DNA of 5,993 bases, taken from the NCBI GenBank assembly GCA_019425105.1, contig JAHYYD010000092.1, forward strand, positions 1 to 5,993, read 5' to 3'. The notes beneath the pieces were generated by a model. It searched no databases. It saw nothing but the letters and a program-made list of their open reading frames with translations, and had not been told where the DNA came from. This DNA is from Actinomycetota bacterium. Its GTDB lineage: Bacteria > Actinomycetota > Actinomycetes > Actinomycetales > Actinomycetaceae. Shown piece after piece: positions 1 through 5,993 of the stretch (positions are counted from its first letter, which is position 1; every line of letters begins with the position of its first letter). The translations under genes and the position numbers were made by a program.

Positions 1-27
1 CTGTAGCTTGTGGCTATGCATCGGCTG

Positions 28-34
28 AAGGAGG
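28..34 (+). promoter_or_regulatory. Strong ribosome binding site of sepF
   Basis: AAGGAGG lies four bases before the ATG at 39. It fixes that ATG as the start of sepF: the same frame stays open to the left edge of the window but shows no other start codon. The bases before it (1-27) contain a TAG at 4-6 in one frame and a TGA at 26-28 in another. Either could end an upstream gene (in actinobacteria often yggS), but too little sequence is present to tell. Confidence 0.8.
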
Positions 35-38
35 AACA

Positions 39-491
39 ATGAGCGAGTCGTTCGGTGCACGCGCACGTAAGTTCATGGGCTGGTACTCACCCGAGGAGCC
101 CATCGACGAATTCGAAGAATTCGATGAGGTTGAAGAGGTGGCACCCGTGGCCGACATTACTCCTGTGTCCCGTCCGACCCTGACGAGCATTCGTCGGGAG
201 GAGCCCGTCGAGGATCTCACGCGCATCGTGACGATCCACCCGACCGCATACTCTGATGCCGTCACGATCGGCGAGGCGTTCCGCGATGGCACGCCCGTCA
301 TTATCAACCTCACCGACATGGGTGAGGAAGAGGCCCGTCGTCTCGTGGACTTTGCAGCCGGTCTGACCTTCGGCTTGCGCGGCGTGATTGAGCGCGTGAC
401 GAACCGCGTCTTCCTCCTGTCCCCGGCCTCGGTCGAGGTTCAGGGTGATAACACGTCGGGACGCCGCGGTTCCCTCTACAACCAGGGCTGA
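39..491 (+). CDS. sepF: Cell division protein SepF
   Basis: This 150-residue protein is a SepF-type FtsZ partner. In actinobacteria, which lack FtsA and ZipA, SepF is known to tether FtsZ to the membrane. The conserved domain covers about residues 61-135. It begins [13 protein letters not shown], continues through [11 protein letters not shown] and [17 protein letters not shown], and ends in NRVFLLSP. Residues 5-16 mix Arg/Lys with Phe, Met, Trp and Tyr and could form the membrane-binding amphipathic helix. An acidic Phe/Glu-rich linker follows (about 18-36), then a low-complexity stretch to residue 60. The short tail after the domain is Gly/Ser/Arg-rich. The protein is somewhat shorter than many actinobacterial SepFs. 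The ATG is set by the strong AAGGAGG just upstream. The yggT start lies 8 bases past the stop, so the two are probably cotranscribed. The assignment rests on the core domain and gene order. Confidence 0.95.
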   Translation: MSESFGARARKFMGWYSPEEPIDEFEEFDEVEEVAPVADITPVSRPTLTSIRREEPVEDLTRIVTIHPTAYSDAVTIGEAFRDGTPVIINLTDMGEEEARRLVDFAAGLTFGLRGVIERVTNRVFLLSPASVEVQGDNTSGRRGSLYNQG

Positions 492-499
492 GAGGCTTC

Positions 500-811
500 G
501 TGGTCGTCCTCGGCTGGTTCGGGTGGGGGCTGAGTGTCCTCATCAACCTGTACATGATGGTGCTGTTCGCGCGCGTCATTCTGGACTGGATTCAGTTTTT
601 CGCGCGCGGATGGCGTCCCAGCGGGATCCTGCTTGTTGTCGCGAATGCGCTGTACACGCTCACAGACCCTCCGATCCGTTGGATTGGGCGCTTTATTCCA
701 CCCCTGCGCGTCGGCGGTGGCATGGCAATCGATGTTGGTTTCATGGTGTTGTTCCTGGTCCTTATCGTTGCGCAGCGCTTGGCGAATGTTCTCTACTTCA
801 TGAGTCTGTAG
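500..811 (+). CDS. YggT/YlmG family membrane protein
   Basis: This small integral membrane protein has 103 residues and belongs to the YggT (YlmG) family. Family members sit next to sepF in many Gram-positive genomes and have been linked to division and envelope function, but no biochemical activity is established. Two hydrophobic segments are visible, roughly residues 8-28 and 76-94, with a weaker one at 42-54. Family signatures are RVILDW at 25-30 and DPPIRWIGRFIPPLR at 56-70, followed by a GGG and the second membrane span. The start is GTG at 500, with GAGAGG (490-495) four bases before it. A later ATG (codon 19) would cut away most of the first membrane segment, so GTG is preferred. It lies 8 bases after sepF. 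The family assignment is firm; the exact function is open. Confidence 0.9.
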   Translation: MVVLGWFGWGLSVLINLYMMVLFARVILDWIQFFARGWRPSGILLVVANALYTLTDPPIRWIGRFIPPLRVGGGMAIDVGFMVLFLVLIVAQRLANVLYFMSL

Positions 812-822
812 CCATCAAATCT

Positions 823-859
823 CGAGATGAGAGGCCCCACAAAAATGGACCTCTTCTCG
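823..859 (+). terminator. Imperfect hairpin after yggT, possible terminator
   Basis: Twelve bases past the yggT stop, CGAG (823-826) and GAGAGG (829-834) pair with CCTCTT (850-855) and CTCG (856-859). The left arm has a two-base bulge at 827-828, and one pair is a G-T wobble. A further CC/GG pair lies inside a C/A mismatch, closing a 9-base loop. The bases that follow (GTGATGGATGTTG) are not a T-run, so intrinsic termination is uncertain. The position, at the end of sepF-yggT and before a promoter-like region, fits a boundary between transcription units. Confidence 0.4.
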
Positions 860-868
860 TGATGGATG

Positions 869-896
869 TTGCTAGTGTGACAATTTCAGTTATTAT
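869..896 (+). promoter_or_regulatory. Candidate promoter for divIVA
   Basis: TTGCTA (869-874) and TATTAT (891-896) are separated by 16 bases. They match the TTGACA/TATAAT consensus at 4 of 6 and 5 of 6 positions. The pair sits in the most AT-rich stretch of the window (about 865-910), in an otherwise GC-rich sequence. Transcription would start near 903 and give a leader of about 80 bases before divIVA. Streptomyces divIVA is also known to have its own promoters. This is a consensus match by eye only. Confidence 0.5.
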
Positions 897-925
897 TTTC
901 GTGACGTGATAGCGGGCGGCCTTCC

Positions 926-976
926 CGGTCGTCCAGGCGTGCGGGTTCCGCGCGTCCAATCGAAACGACCGAGAGG
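926..976 (+). promoter_or_regulatory. Two-tier hairpin in the divIVA leader, next to the ribosome binding site
   Basis: An outer stem pairs CGGTCGT (926-932) perfectly with ACGACCG (965-971). Inside it, GGCGTGCGG (936-944) pairs with CCGCGCGTC (948-956) through nine pairs, two of them G-T, around a three-base loop. The last base of the outer stem (G971) is also the first base of the ribosome binding site GAGAGG (971-976), which is 7 bases from the ATG at 984. The pairing is seen in the sequence. A role in controlling divIVA translation is inference. I recognise no known riboswitch or leader class here. Confidence 0.45.
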
Positions 977-983
977 CGAAGAA

Positions 984-1562
984 ATGGCCCTGCTCACCAC
1001 CGAGGATGTCCTCAACAAGAAGTTCCAGTACGTCAAGTTCCGCGAGGGATACGACCAGGACGAGGTTGATGAGTTCCTCGATGAGGTTGTCTCCACCATC
1101 TACTCCCTGCAGATGGAGAACCAGGATCTGAAGGAGAAGCTTGAGGCTGCGGAGCGCCGCGTTGCCGAGCTGTCCAACTCCGACTACACCCCCGCCGAGA
1201 CCCCCGCCCCCGTTGCGGCCCCGGCCGTCGAGACCCCGGCTCCTGCTGCTGCCCTCACCGGTCCGCAGGATGCGGAGTCCGCCACCTCGATGCTGGCCCT
1301 CGCTCAGCGCGTCCACGACGAGTACGTGCGCGACGGCGAAGAGCAGAGTGCAAAGATCATCGCCGAGGCCAACGCCGAGCGCGAGAAGATCATCGCCGAC
1401 GCTCAGACACAGAAGGATTCGCTGCTCTCCCAGCTCGACCAGGAGCGCGAGCTGCTCGAGAACAAGATCAACGGTCTGCGTACCTTCGAGGCCGAGTACC
1501 GCACGAACCTGCGCAGCCACCTCGAGACCCTGCTCAACGAGGTTGGCAACGGCGAGAACTGA
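984..1562 (+). CDS. divIVA: DivIVA/Wag31 polar growth and septum-site protein
   Basis: This 192-residue coiled-coil protein is the DivIVA (Wag31/antigen 84) homologue. It binds curved membrane at poles and septa and directs apical wall growth in actinobacteria. The N-terminal lipid-binding domain is residues 1-40, with KFREGYDQDEVDEFLDEV at 18-35; F19-R20 correspond to the membrane-inserting Phe-Arg of the family. A first coiled coil (about 38-64) leads to a Pro/Ala-rich linker (67-95) that contains three Thr-Pro pairs (T69, T73, T84) and two ETPAP copies. The second coiled coil (about 97-188) contains an 11-residue repeat, KIIAEANAERE/KIIADAQTQKD, at 124 and 135. The start is the ATG at 984, after GAGAGG and before the conserved MALLTTEDVL. 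A GTG at 906 in the same frame would add 26 residues unlike the family and has no binding site. It probably has its own promoter. It is shorter than mycobacterial Wag31. Confidence 0.95.
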   Translation: MALLTTEDVLNKKFQYVKFREGYDQDEVDEFLDEVVSTIYSLQMENQDLKEKLEAAERRVAELSNSDYTPAETPAPVAAPAVETPAPAAALTGPQDAESATSMLALAQRVHDEYVRDGEEQSAKIIAEANAEREKIIADAQTQKDSLLSQLDQERELLENKINGLRTFEAEYRTNLRSHLETLLNEVGNGEN

Positions 1563-1576
1563 TCGCAATCCTCAAT

Positions 1577-1610
1577 CGGCGGCGGTGCACTTCGTGGTGC
1601 GCCGCCGCCG
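1577..1610 (+). terminator. Strong hairpin between divIVA and lspA
   Basis: A 14-bp stem pairs 1577-1590 with 1597-1610. It has a single G-T wobble (1586/1601) and encloses the six-base loop TTCGTG. It begins 14 bases after the divIVA stop. Only a short TTT (1615-1617) follows, so it is a GC-rich hairpin with a weak T-tail, a form often seen at actinobacterial gene ends. It most likely terminates or attenuates divIVA transcription or protects its 3' end. Confidence 0.75.
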
Positions 1611-1616
1611 CTCGTT

Positions 1617-1622
1617 TAAGAT
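1617..1622 (+). promoter_or_regulatory. -10-like hexamer for a possibly leaderless lspA
   Basis: TAAGAT fits the actinobacterial TANNNT -10 pattern and ends 8 bases before the lspA ATG at 1631. Transcription would then start at or within a base or two of the ATG. No clear -35 is seen; the expected position falls inside the preceding hairpin. The competing reading is a leadered transcript using the weak AGGG at 1623-1626, four bases before the ATG. Confidence 0.4.
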
Positions 1623-1630
1623 AGGGAACC

Positions 1631-2134
1631 ATGGCTGACTCCTCCCACCCGATCCGCACTCGTTCGACGTGGATCTACGCGGGCCTCGTGTTCGCGGTCG
1701 CGATTATCACCGATCAGGCGTCGAAGATGTGGGCGCGCGCCGTCCTCGATGCTTCGGAGCCCATCCCCCTGATCGGGCAGTGGCTGTCGCTCAGGCTTGT
1801 CCACAACTCGGGTGCCGCGTTCTCTTTTGCGGCTGGGAAGACCTGGATTCTGACGATTTTCACCGTGGTGATCATCGGCGTGCTCGCGGTTCTCGCCCGT
1901 CGCGTGCATCGCGCTTCGACGCTGCTGGCGATCGCGCTGCTGGCGGGTGGGGCGGTCGGTAACCTCATCGACCGGCTGACGGCCGAACCCGGCTTCGGCG
2001 TCGGCCACGTCACCGATTTCATCGCATACGGCACCTGGTTCGTCGGCAATGTCGCTGATATCTGGATCGTTCTTGGGGCGCCGCTGCTCGCGCTCGCGCT
2101 CTCCCGGGAGCCTTCGAAGGAGGAGGCGCAGTGA
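1631..2134 (+). CDS. lspA: Lipoprotein signal peptidase (signal peptidase II)
   Basis: LspA is the inner-membrane aspartyl protease that cuts the signal peptide from diacylglyceryl-modified prolipoproteins, just before the lipidated Cys. The protein has 167 residues, normal for the family, with four hydrophobic spans at about 14-32, 70-90, 96-113 and 138-157. All family motifs are visible: TDQASK (27-32, D28), [10 protein letters not shown] (57-66, N59), GNLIDR (110-115), VTDF (127-130) and NVADIWI (140-146). D129 and D143 are the expected catalytic aspartates. The C-terminus ends in a charged cytoplasmic tail. The stop codon overlaps the GTG of the next gene by four bases, so translation of the two is likely coupled. 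The hairpin upstream suggests that it starts a transcription unit separate from divIVA. Nothing looks damaged. Confidence 0.97.
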   Translation: MADSSHPIRTRSTWIYAGLVFAVAIITDQASKMWARAVLDASEPIPLIGQWLSLRLVHNSGAAFSFAAGKTWILTIFTVVIIGVLAVLARRVHRASTLLAIALLAGGAVGNLIDRLTAEPGFGVGHVTDFIAYGTWFVGNVADIWIVLGAPLLALALSREPSKEEAQ

Positions 2135-3048
2135 GCTCGCGTATGCTTCCCGTTCCCGACGCCCTGGTGGGCGAGAGGGTCGATGCTGCCCTGGCGCGCA
2201 TGCTTGGGCTGTCGCGTTCGCGCTGCGCGGAGCTGGCGGGGGAGGGGCACGTCCTCATTAACGGCGTTGCCGCGGGGAAATCGGATCGCCTCGGTGCCCT
2301 CGACATTATCGAGGTGACGATCCCGGAGCCTGAGAATAAGCCGACCCCGGTCACCGATATGACGATCCTGTACGACGACGAGGACATCGTCGTCGTCGAT
2401 AAGCCTGTGGGCGTCGCCGCCCACACCGGCCCGGGATGGGAAGGCCCCACGGTCCTGGGTAACTTGGAGGCCGCGGGGTACCGCATCACCAGCTACGGCC
2501 CTCCCGAGCGTCAGGGCATCGTTCACCGACTCGACGTGGGGACGTCGGGCGCGATGATGGTTGCCAAGTCCGAGCTCGCCTACACGGTCATGAAGCGTGC
2601 TTTCAAGGAGCGCACGATCGAGAAGGTGTATCACGCGGTTGTGGCTGGTCACCTTGACCCGGCCTCGGGCACGATTGATGCCCCGATCGGGCGTCATCCG
2701 TCGCGCGAATGGCGCATGGCTGTGATCGACGGCGGTAAGCGCGCGGTCACTCACTACGACACGCTGGAGCTCATGGCGGGCGCTCAGCTCACCGAGGTGC
2801 ACCTTGAGACGGGGCGCACCCACCAGATCCGCGTGCACATGGCAGCCGTCGGACATCCGTGTGTCGGAGATACGTTCTACGGTGCCGATCCCACGCAGGC
2901 CGAGCGCCTGGGGCTGACCCGTCAGTGGCTGCACGCGGTGCGCCTCGGCTTCACTCACCCGCGCACGGGGATGCCGATGAGTGTGTCCAGTCCGTACCCG
3001 GCCGATCTCGAGGCCGCGCTCGAGGAGCTGCGACACCCCCGCAACTGA
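2131..3048 (+). CDS. rluD: RluA/RluD-family pseudouridine synthase
   Basis: The enzyme isomerises specific uridines to pseudouridine in RNA. The RluD branch acts on helix 69 of 23S rRNA, but the exact target cannot be read from sequence alone. The protein has 305 residues. An N-terminal S4-type RNA-binding domain spans about 13-75 ([31 protein letters not shown] region). The catalytic domain follows, with [13 protein letters not shown] (86-98), the signature [12 protein letters not shown] (129-140) carrying the nucleophile D135, and GRTHQIRVH (228-236). It starts with a GTG in a GTGA overlap with lspA, preceded by AAGGAGGAGG (2117-2126). An ATG four codons later is possible but less well placed. 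lspA-rluD pairs are common in bacteria, although the enzymes share no pathway. A perfect 10-bp inverted repeat inside the gene (2372-2396) reflects the coding of [10 protein letters not shown]. Confidence 0.93.
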   Translation: MSSRMLPVPDALVGERVDAALARMLGLSRSRCAELAGEGHVLINGVAAGKSDRLGALDIIEVTIPEPENKPTPVTDMTILYDDEDIVVVDKPVGVAAHTGPGWEGPTVLGNLEAAGYRITSYGPPERQGIVHRLDVGTSGAMMVAKSELAYTVMKRAFKERTIEKVYHAVVAGHLDPASGTIDAPIGRHPSREWRMAVIDGGKRAVTHYDTLELMAGAQLTEVHLETGRTHQIRVHMAAVGHPCVGDTFYGADPTQAERLGLTRQWLHAVRLGFTHPRTGMPMSVSSPYPADLEAALEELRHPRN

Positions 3049-3078
3049 CCTGTCGAGGCTGGATGAGTGCCCGGGCGC

Positions 3079-3138
3079 CCCGGCCTCGTCGCGGCCGGGT
3101 CACGCCGTGAGATGAACGACCGCTTGACGCGGGGCGTC
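3079..3138. repeat. Cluster of three inverted repeats between rluD and dnaE
   Basis: Three perfect inverted repeats lie within 60 bases. CCCGGCC (3079-3085) pairs with GGCCGGG (3093-3099) over a 7-base loop. TCACGCCGTGA (3100-3110) is an 11-base palindrome around one C. GACGC (3126-3130) pairs with GCGTC (3134-3138) over GGG. The first could be a tail-less terminator for lspA-rluD; the other two could be protein-binding sites upstream of dnaE. In GC-rich DNA, short repeats like these also arise by chance. The remaining bases of the gap (3049-3177) show no gene. Confidence 0.35.
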
Positions 3139-3165
3139 CGTCGGCCTCGCGCGGGCCTCGGACAG

Positions 3166-3171
3166 TAGAAT
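3166..3171 (+). promoter_or_regulatory. -10 hexamer of a probably leaderless dnaE
   Basis: TAGAAT matches the -10 consensus at 5 of 6 positions and the TANNNT pattern. It ends six bases before the dnaE ATG (3178), placing the transcription start at or next to the A of the start codon. No Shine-Dalgarno-like sequence is present in the 20 bases before the ATG. A TTGACG at 3124-3129 looks like a -35 but is 36 bases away, too far to pair with this -10. Confidence 0.6.
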
Positions 3172-3177
3172 CGACGC

Positions 3178-5993
3178 ATGGCTGATTCCTTCGTGCACCT
3201 TCACAATCACTCCGAGTACTCGATGCTCGACGGAGCTGCGAAGACGAAAGCGATGGCCCAGGAGGCTGCGCGCCTCGGGCAGCCGGCGATCGGCCTGACG
3301 GATCATGGCTACCTGTTCGGTGCCTTCGATTTCTACACGAACTGCACGAACGCCGGCGTGAAGCCGATCATCGGCCTGGAGGCCTACGTCACGCCGGGAA
3401 CCTCGCGTTTTGATCGCCAGAAGGTTTTGTGGGGTGAGCCGTGGCAGCGCGCCGACGATGTGAGCGCGGGCGGCTCCTACAATCACCTGACCCTCGTCGC
3501 CTACAACACGACGGGCATGCATAACCTGTTCCGCCTGGGTTCCTACGCCTCGACGGACGGCCAGTTCGGTAAGTGGCCGCGCGCGGATAAGGAGCTGCTC
3601 AACCAGTTCCACGAGGGCCTCATCGTGTTCACGGGCTGCCCCTCGGGTGCCGTGCAGACGCGCCTGCGCCTGGGGCAGTGGGACGAGGCCGTGGCTGAGG
3701 CGGCGGAGCTGCGCGATATTTTCGGGGCGGAGAACTTCTACGTCGAGGTCATGGACCATGGCATCGACATCGAGCGGCGCACTCACCAGCAGGTCCTCGA
3801 GATCGCCAAGCTCATGAACGCGCCCCTGGTGGCCACCAACGACGCGCACTACGTCAAGCGCGACGACCGCAAGATCCAGGACGCGCTCCTGTGCATCAAC
3901 TCCGGTTCGCGCATCAACGATCCTGATCGCTTTAAGTTCGACGGCGACGGCTACTACATCCGTCCCTCGGACGAGATGCGTTCCCTGTGGAGTGAGCTGC
4001 CGGGTGCCTGCGACTCGACCCTCGAGATCGCCGAGCGCTGCGACGTGCATTTCACGACCACGAAGGAGGGCGCGAACTACATGCCCGACTTCCCGGTCCC
4101 CGAGGGGGAGGATAAGACCTCGTGGTTCATCAAGGAGGTCGAACGAGGCCTGCGTGATCGCTTCCCGAACGGCATTCCTGACGCCGTGCGCAAGCAGGCC
4201 CAGTACGAGGAAGACGTCATTATTTCGATGGGCTTCCCCGGCTACTTCCTCACCGTCGCCGACTACATCAACTGGGCGAAGTCGCAGGGCATCCGCGTGG
4301 GGCCCGGTCGTGGATCGGGTGCCGGATCGATGGTCGCCTACGCCATGAAGATCACCGAGCTGAACCCCCTCGATCACGGCCTGATTTTCGAGCGATTCCT
4401 CAACCCCGAGCGAATCTCCATGCCTGACTTCGACGTCGACTTCGACGAACGTAGGCGCGACGAGGTCATCGCCTACGTCAAGCGCAAGTACGGCGAGGAC
4501 CGCATTAGCCAGGTCGTCACCTACGGCACGATTAAGACCAAGCAGGCCCTGAAGGACTCCGCGCGCATTCTGGGCAAGGACTTCAAAGTCGGCGAGCAGC
4601 TCACCAAGGCTCTGCCCCCGGCGATCATGGGCAAGGACATCACGGTCCACGGCATCTTCGACGAGAAGGACAAGCGCTACGCCGAGGCCTCGGAGTTCCG
4701 TAAGTTCTACGAGGAGAATCCCGACACGCACGAGGTCGTCCAGTACGCGCTCGGCTTGGAGGGGCTGACGCGCCAGTGGGGCGTGCACGCGTGTGCGGTC
4801 ATCATGAGCTCCCACACGCTCACCGACATCATCCCGATCATGAAGCGCCCGCAGGACGGCGCGATCATCACGCAGTTCGACTACCCGACGTGCGAGACGC
4901 TGGGCCTGCTCAAGATGGACTTCCTGGGCCTGCGTAACCTCACGGTTGTGTCGGATGCGCTTGAAAACATCGCGCTCAACGGCAAGCCGGACCCGGACCT
5001 CGATCACCTGGCCTTCGACGATAAGAAGACGTATGAGCTGCTGGGACGAGGCGAGACCCTCGGCGTCTTCCAGCTCGATGGTGGTGGCATGCGCGACCTC
5101 CTCAAGCTCATGAAGCCCGACAACTTCGAAGACATCTCCGCCGTCGGTGCCCTGTACCGTCCGGGCCCGATGGGTGCGAACTCGCACACCAACTACGCGC
5201 TGCGTAAGAACGGGCGTCAGGAGATTACGCCCATCCACCCGGAGCTGGAAGAACCGCTCAAGGACATCCTGGGCACGACCTTCGGTCTGATCGTGTATCA
5301 GGAGCAGGTCATGCAGATCGCGCAGAAGCTGGCCGGTTACTCGCTGGGCCAGGCAGACATTCTGCGTAAGGCCATGGGTAAGAAGAAGAAGGAGGTCCTG
5401 GACCAGCAGTTCAAGGGCTTCCGCCAGGGCATGATCGATAACGGCTACTCCGAAGAGTCGATTAAGGCCCTGTGGGACGTCGTCGTTCCCTTCTCCGCGT
5501 ACGCCTTCAACAAGGCGCACTCGGCGGCCTATGGCCTCGTCTCCTACTGGACGGCGTTCCTGAAGGCGAACTACCCGACGGAGTACATGGCGGCCCTGTT
5601 GACCTCGACGAAGGACAACAAGGATCGTCGTGCGCTCTACCTGGCGGAGTGCCGCCACATGGACATCACGGTCCTGCCCCCGGACGTGAATGCGTCGATG
5701 GGTAACTTTGCGCCTGACGGTGAGGCGATCCGCTTTGGCCTGAACGCCATCCAGAACGTGGGTGGCCCGGTCGTCGATGCGATCGTGGAGACTCGTGCGG
5801 AAAAGGGACGTTTCTCCTCGTTCCAGGATTTCCTGGACAAGGTGCCCCAGGTGGTGTGCAACAAGCGTACGATCCAGTCCCTCATTCGTGCGGGCGCGTT
5901 CGACTCGATGGGTCACACGCGTCGGGCTCTCCTCGCGCGCTGCGACGAGGCCGTGGATGCGATCATCGACGTCAAGCGCAACGAGGCGATCGG
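3178..5993 (+). CDS. dnaE: DNA polymerase III alpha subunit, DnaE1 type (3' end outside window)
   Basis: This is the catalytic subunit of the replicative polymerase. It is open for 938 codons to the window edge; actinobacterial DnaE1 has about 1,180 residues, so the OB-fold and tau-binding end, roughly 240 residues, are missing here. The PHP domain (about 1-280) starts [14 protein letters not shown] and keeps all nine metal ligands expected from mycobacterial DnaE1: H9, H11, D18, H43, E68, H103, C154, D222 and H224. The palm carries [10 protein letters not shown] (375-384), PDFDVDF (416-422, catalytic D419 and D421) and LLKMDFLGL with the third aspartate D581. Thumb/fingers motifs include [16 protein letters not shown] (from 707), [13 protein letters not shown] and [10 protein letters not shown] (from 777). 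The helix-hairpin-helix region begins near 830. The ATG is chosen because it immediately precedes the conserved PHP start; no ribosome binding site is present. Gene order and complete motifs argue against the mutagenic DnaE2/ImuC paralogue. No intein or frameshift is seen. Confidence 0.97.
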   Translation, partial: MADSFVHLHNHSEYSMLDGAAKTKAMAQEAARLGQPAIGLTDHGYLFGAFDFYTNCTNAGVKPIIGLEAYVTPGTSRFDRQKVLWGEPWQRADDVSAGGSYNHLTLVAYNTTGMHNLFRLGSYASTDGQFGKWPRADKELLNQFHEGLIVFTGCPSGAVQTRLRLGQWDEAVAEAAELRDIFGAENFYVEVMDHGIDIERRTHQQVLEIAKLMNAPLVATNDAHYVKRDDRKIQDALLCINSGSRINDPDRFKFDGDGYYIRPSDEMRSLWSELPGACDSTLEIAERCDVHFTTTKEGANYMPDFPVPEGEDKTSWFIKEVERGLRDRFPNGIPDAVRKQAQYEEDVIISMGFPGYFLTVADYINWAKSQGIRVGPGRGSGAGSMVAYAMKITELNPLDHGLIFERFLNPERISMPDFDVDFDERRRDEVIAYVKRKYGEDRISQVVTYGTIKTKQALKDSARILGKDFKVGEQLTKALPPAIMGKDITVHGIFDEKDKRYAEASEFRKFYEENPDTHEVVQYALGLEGLTRQWGVHACAVIMSSHTLTDIIPIMKRPQDGAIITQFDYPTCETLGLLKMDFLGLRNLTVVSDALENIALNGKPDPDLDHLAFDDKKTYELLGRGETLGVFQLDGGGMRDLLKLMKPDNFEDISAVGALYRPGPMGANSHTNYALRKNGRQEITPIHPELEEPLKDILGTTFGLIVYQEQVMQIAQKLAGYSLGQADILRKAMGKKKKEVLDQQFKGFRQGMIDNGYSEESIKALWDVVVPFSAYAFNKAHSAAYGLVSYWTAFLKANYPTEYMAALLTSTKDNKDRRALYLAECRHMDITVLPPDVNASMGNFAPDGEAIRFGLNAIQNVGGPVVDAIVETRAEKGRFSSFQDFLDKVPQVVCNKRTIQSLIRAGAFDSMGHTRRALLARCDEAVDAIIDVKRNEAI

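Noticed and set aside
1..28. The 3' end of an upstream gene (TAG at 4-6 or TGA at 26-28)
   Set aside because: Only one to nine codons would be visible. Neither tail is recognisable, so no gene is called.
906..983. An extended divIVA start at GTG 906
   Set aside because: The 26 extra residues do not resemble DivIVA N-termini, no ribosome binding site precedes the GTG, and the ATG at 984 has GAGAGG at good spacing and begins the conserved domain.
798..1568. A 256-codon open frame on the - strand opposite divIVA and its leader
   Set aside because: Its Leu/Val/Gly-rich translation mirrors the divIVA coiled-coil codons, and divIVA is clearly the real gene.
2372..2396. A perfect 10-bp inverted repeat inside rluD
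   Set aside because: It results from coding Asp-Asp-Glu-Asp next to Ile-Val-Val-Val-Asp with GAC and GTC codons, a conserved stretch of the family. There is no sign of an independent role.
1714..3036. A 440-codon open frame on the - strand opposite lspA and rluD
   Set aside because: It is antisense to two well-supported genes, has low-complexity Arg-rich content and shows no family motif. It is a GC-composition shadow.
3124..3171. TTGACG (3124-3129) as the -35 partner of TAGAAT (3166-3171)
   Set aside because: The 36-base spacing is about twice what a sigma-70-type promoter uses.
5381..5396. An AAGAAGAAGAAGGAGG run resembling a ribosome binding site inside dnaE
   Set aside because: It encodes the conserved Lys-rich part of [13 protein letters not shown] and no credible start or gene follows in another frame.
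3100..5916. A very long open frame (938 codons) on the - strand opposite dnaE
   Set aside because: It lies antisense to an unmistakable dnaE whose motifs are all intact. Its predicted protein is rich in Arg, Val, Leu, Asp and His with no recognisable domain, as expected for the complement of GC-rich codons.

Overview
The window reads as chromosomal core sequence from a high-GC Gram-positive bacterium (Actinobacteria). The order sepF - yggT - divIVA is the actinobacterial tail of the division and cell wall cluster. The DnaE protein closely resembles my recollection of mycobacterial DnaE1, and the start sites have actinobacterial features: GTG starts, a GTGA overlap and two probable leaderless genes. 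The protein style, for example the KFREGYDQDEVDEFLDEV run in DivIVA, and the compact divIVA-lspA junction suggest the Actinomycetaceae (Actinomyces/Schaalia type). That family placement is inference from memory, not from a search.

Layout, all genes on the + strand. Positions 1-38 are the end of an upstream region with a strong ribosome binding site. sepF (39-491) and yggT (500-811) are separated by 8 bases and probably share a transcript. Positions 812-983 are a non-coding gap holding an imperfect hairpin, an AT-rich promoter candidate and a two-tier foldable leader that ends at the divIVA ribosome binding site. divIVA is 984-1562; the in-frame extension upstream to a GTG at 906 is unlikely to be coding. 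A 14-bp GC-rich hairpin (1577-1610) separates it from lspA (1631-2134). lspA overlaps an rluD-type pseudouridine synthase gene (2131-3048) by 4 bases. A 129-base gap with several inverted repeats precedes dnaE, which starts at 3178 and runs off the right edge after 938 codons.

Functionally, SepF, YggT/YlmG and DivIVA (Wag31) are membrane-associated factors for septum placement and polar growth. LspA matures lipoproteins, the RluD-like enzyme modifies rRNA, and DnaE is the catalytic subunit of the replicative polymerase. The likely transcription units are (...sepF-yggT), (divIVA), (lspA-rluD) and (dnaE...).

I see no mobile element, CRISPR array, tRNA, rRNA, defence system or broken gene. The less expected signals are in the gaps between genes: the structured divIVA leader, and -10-like hexamers 6-8 bases before the lspA and dnaE start codons. 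The complete metal-binding set in the DnaE PHP domain is also notable.
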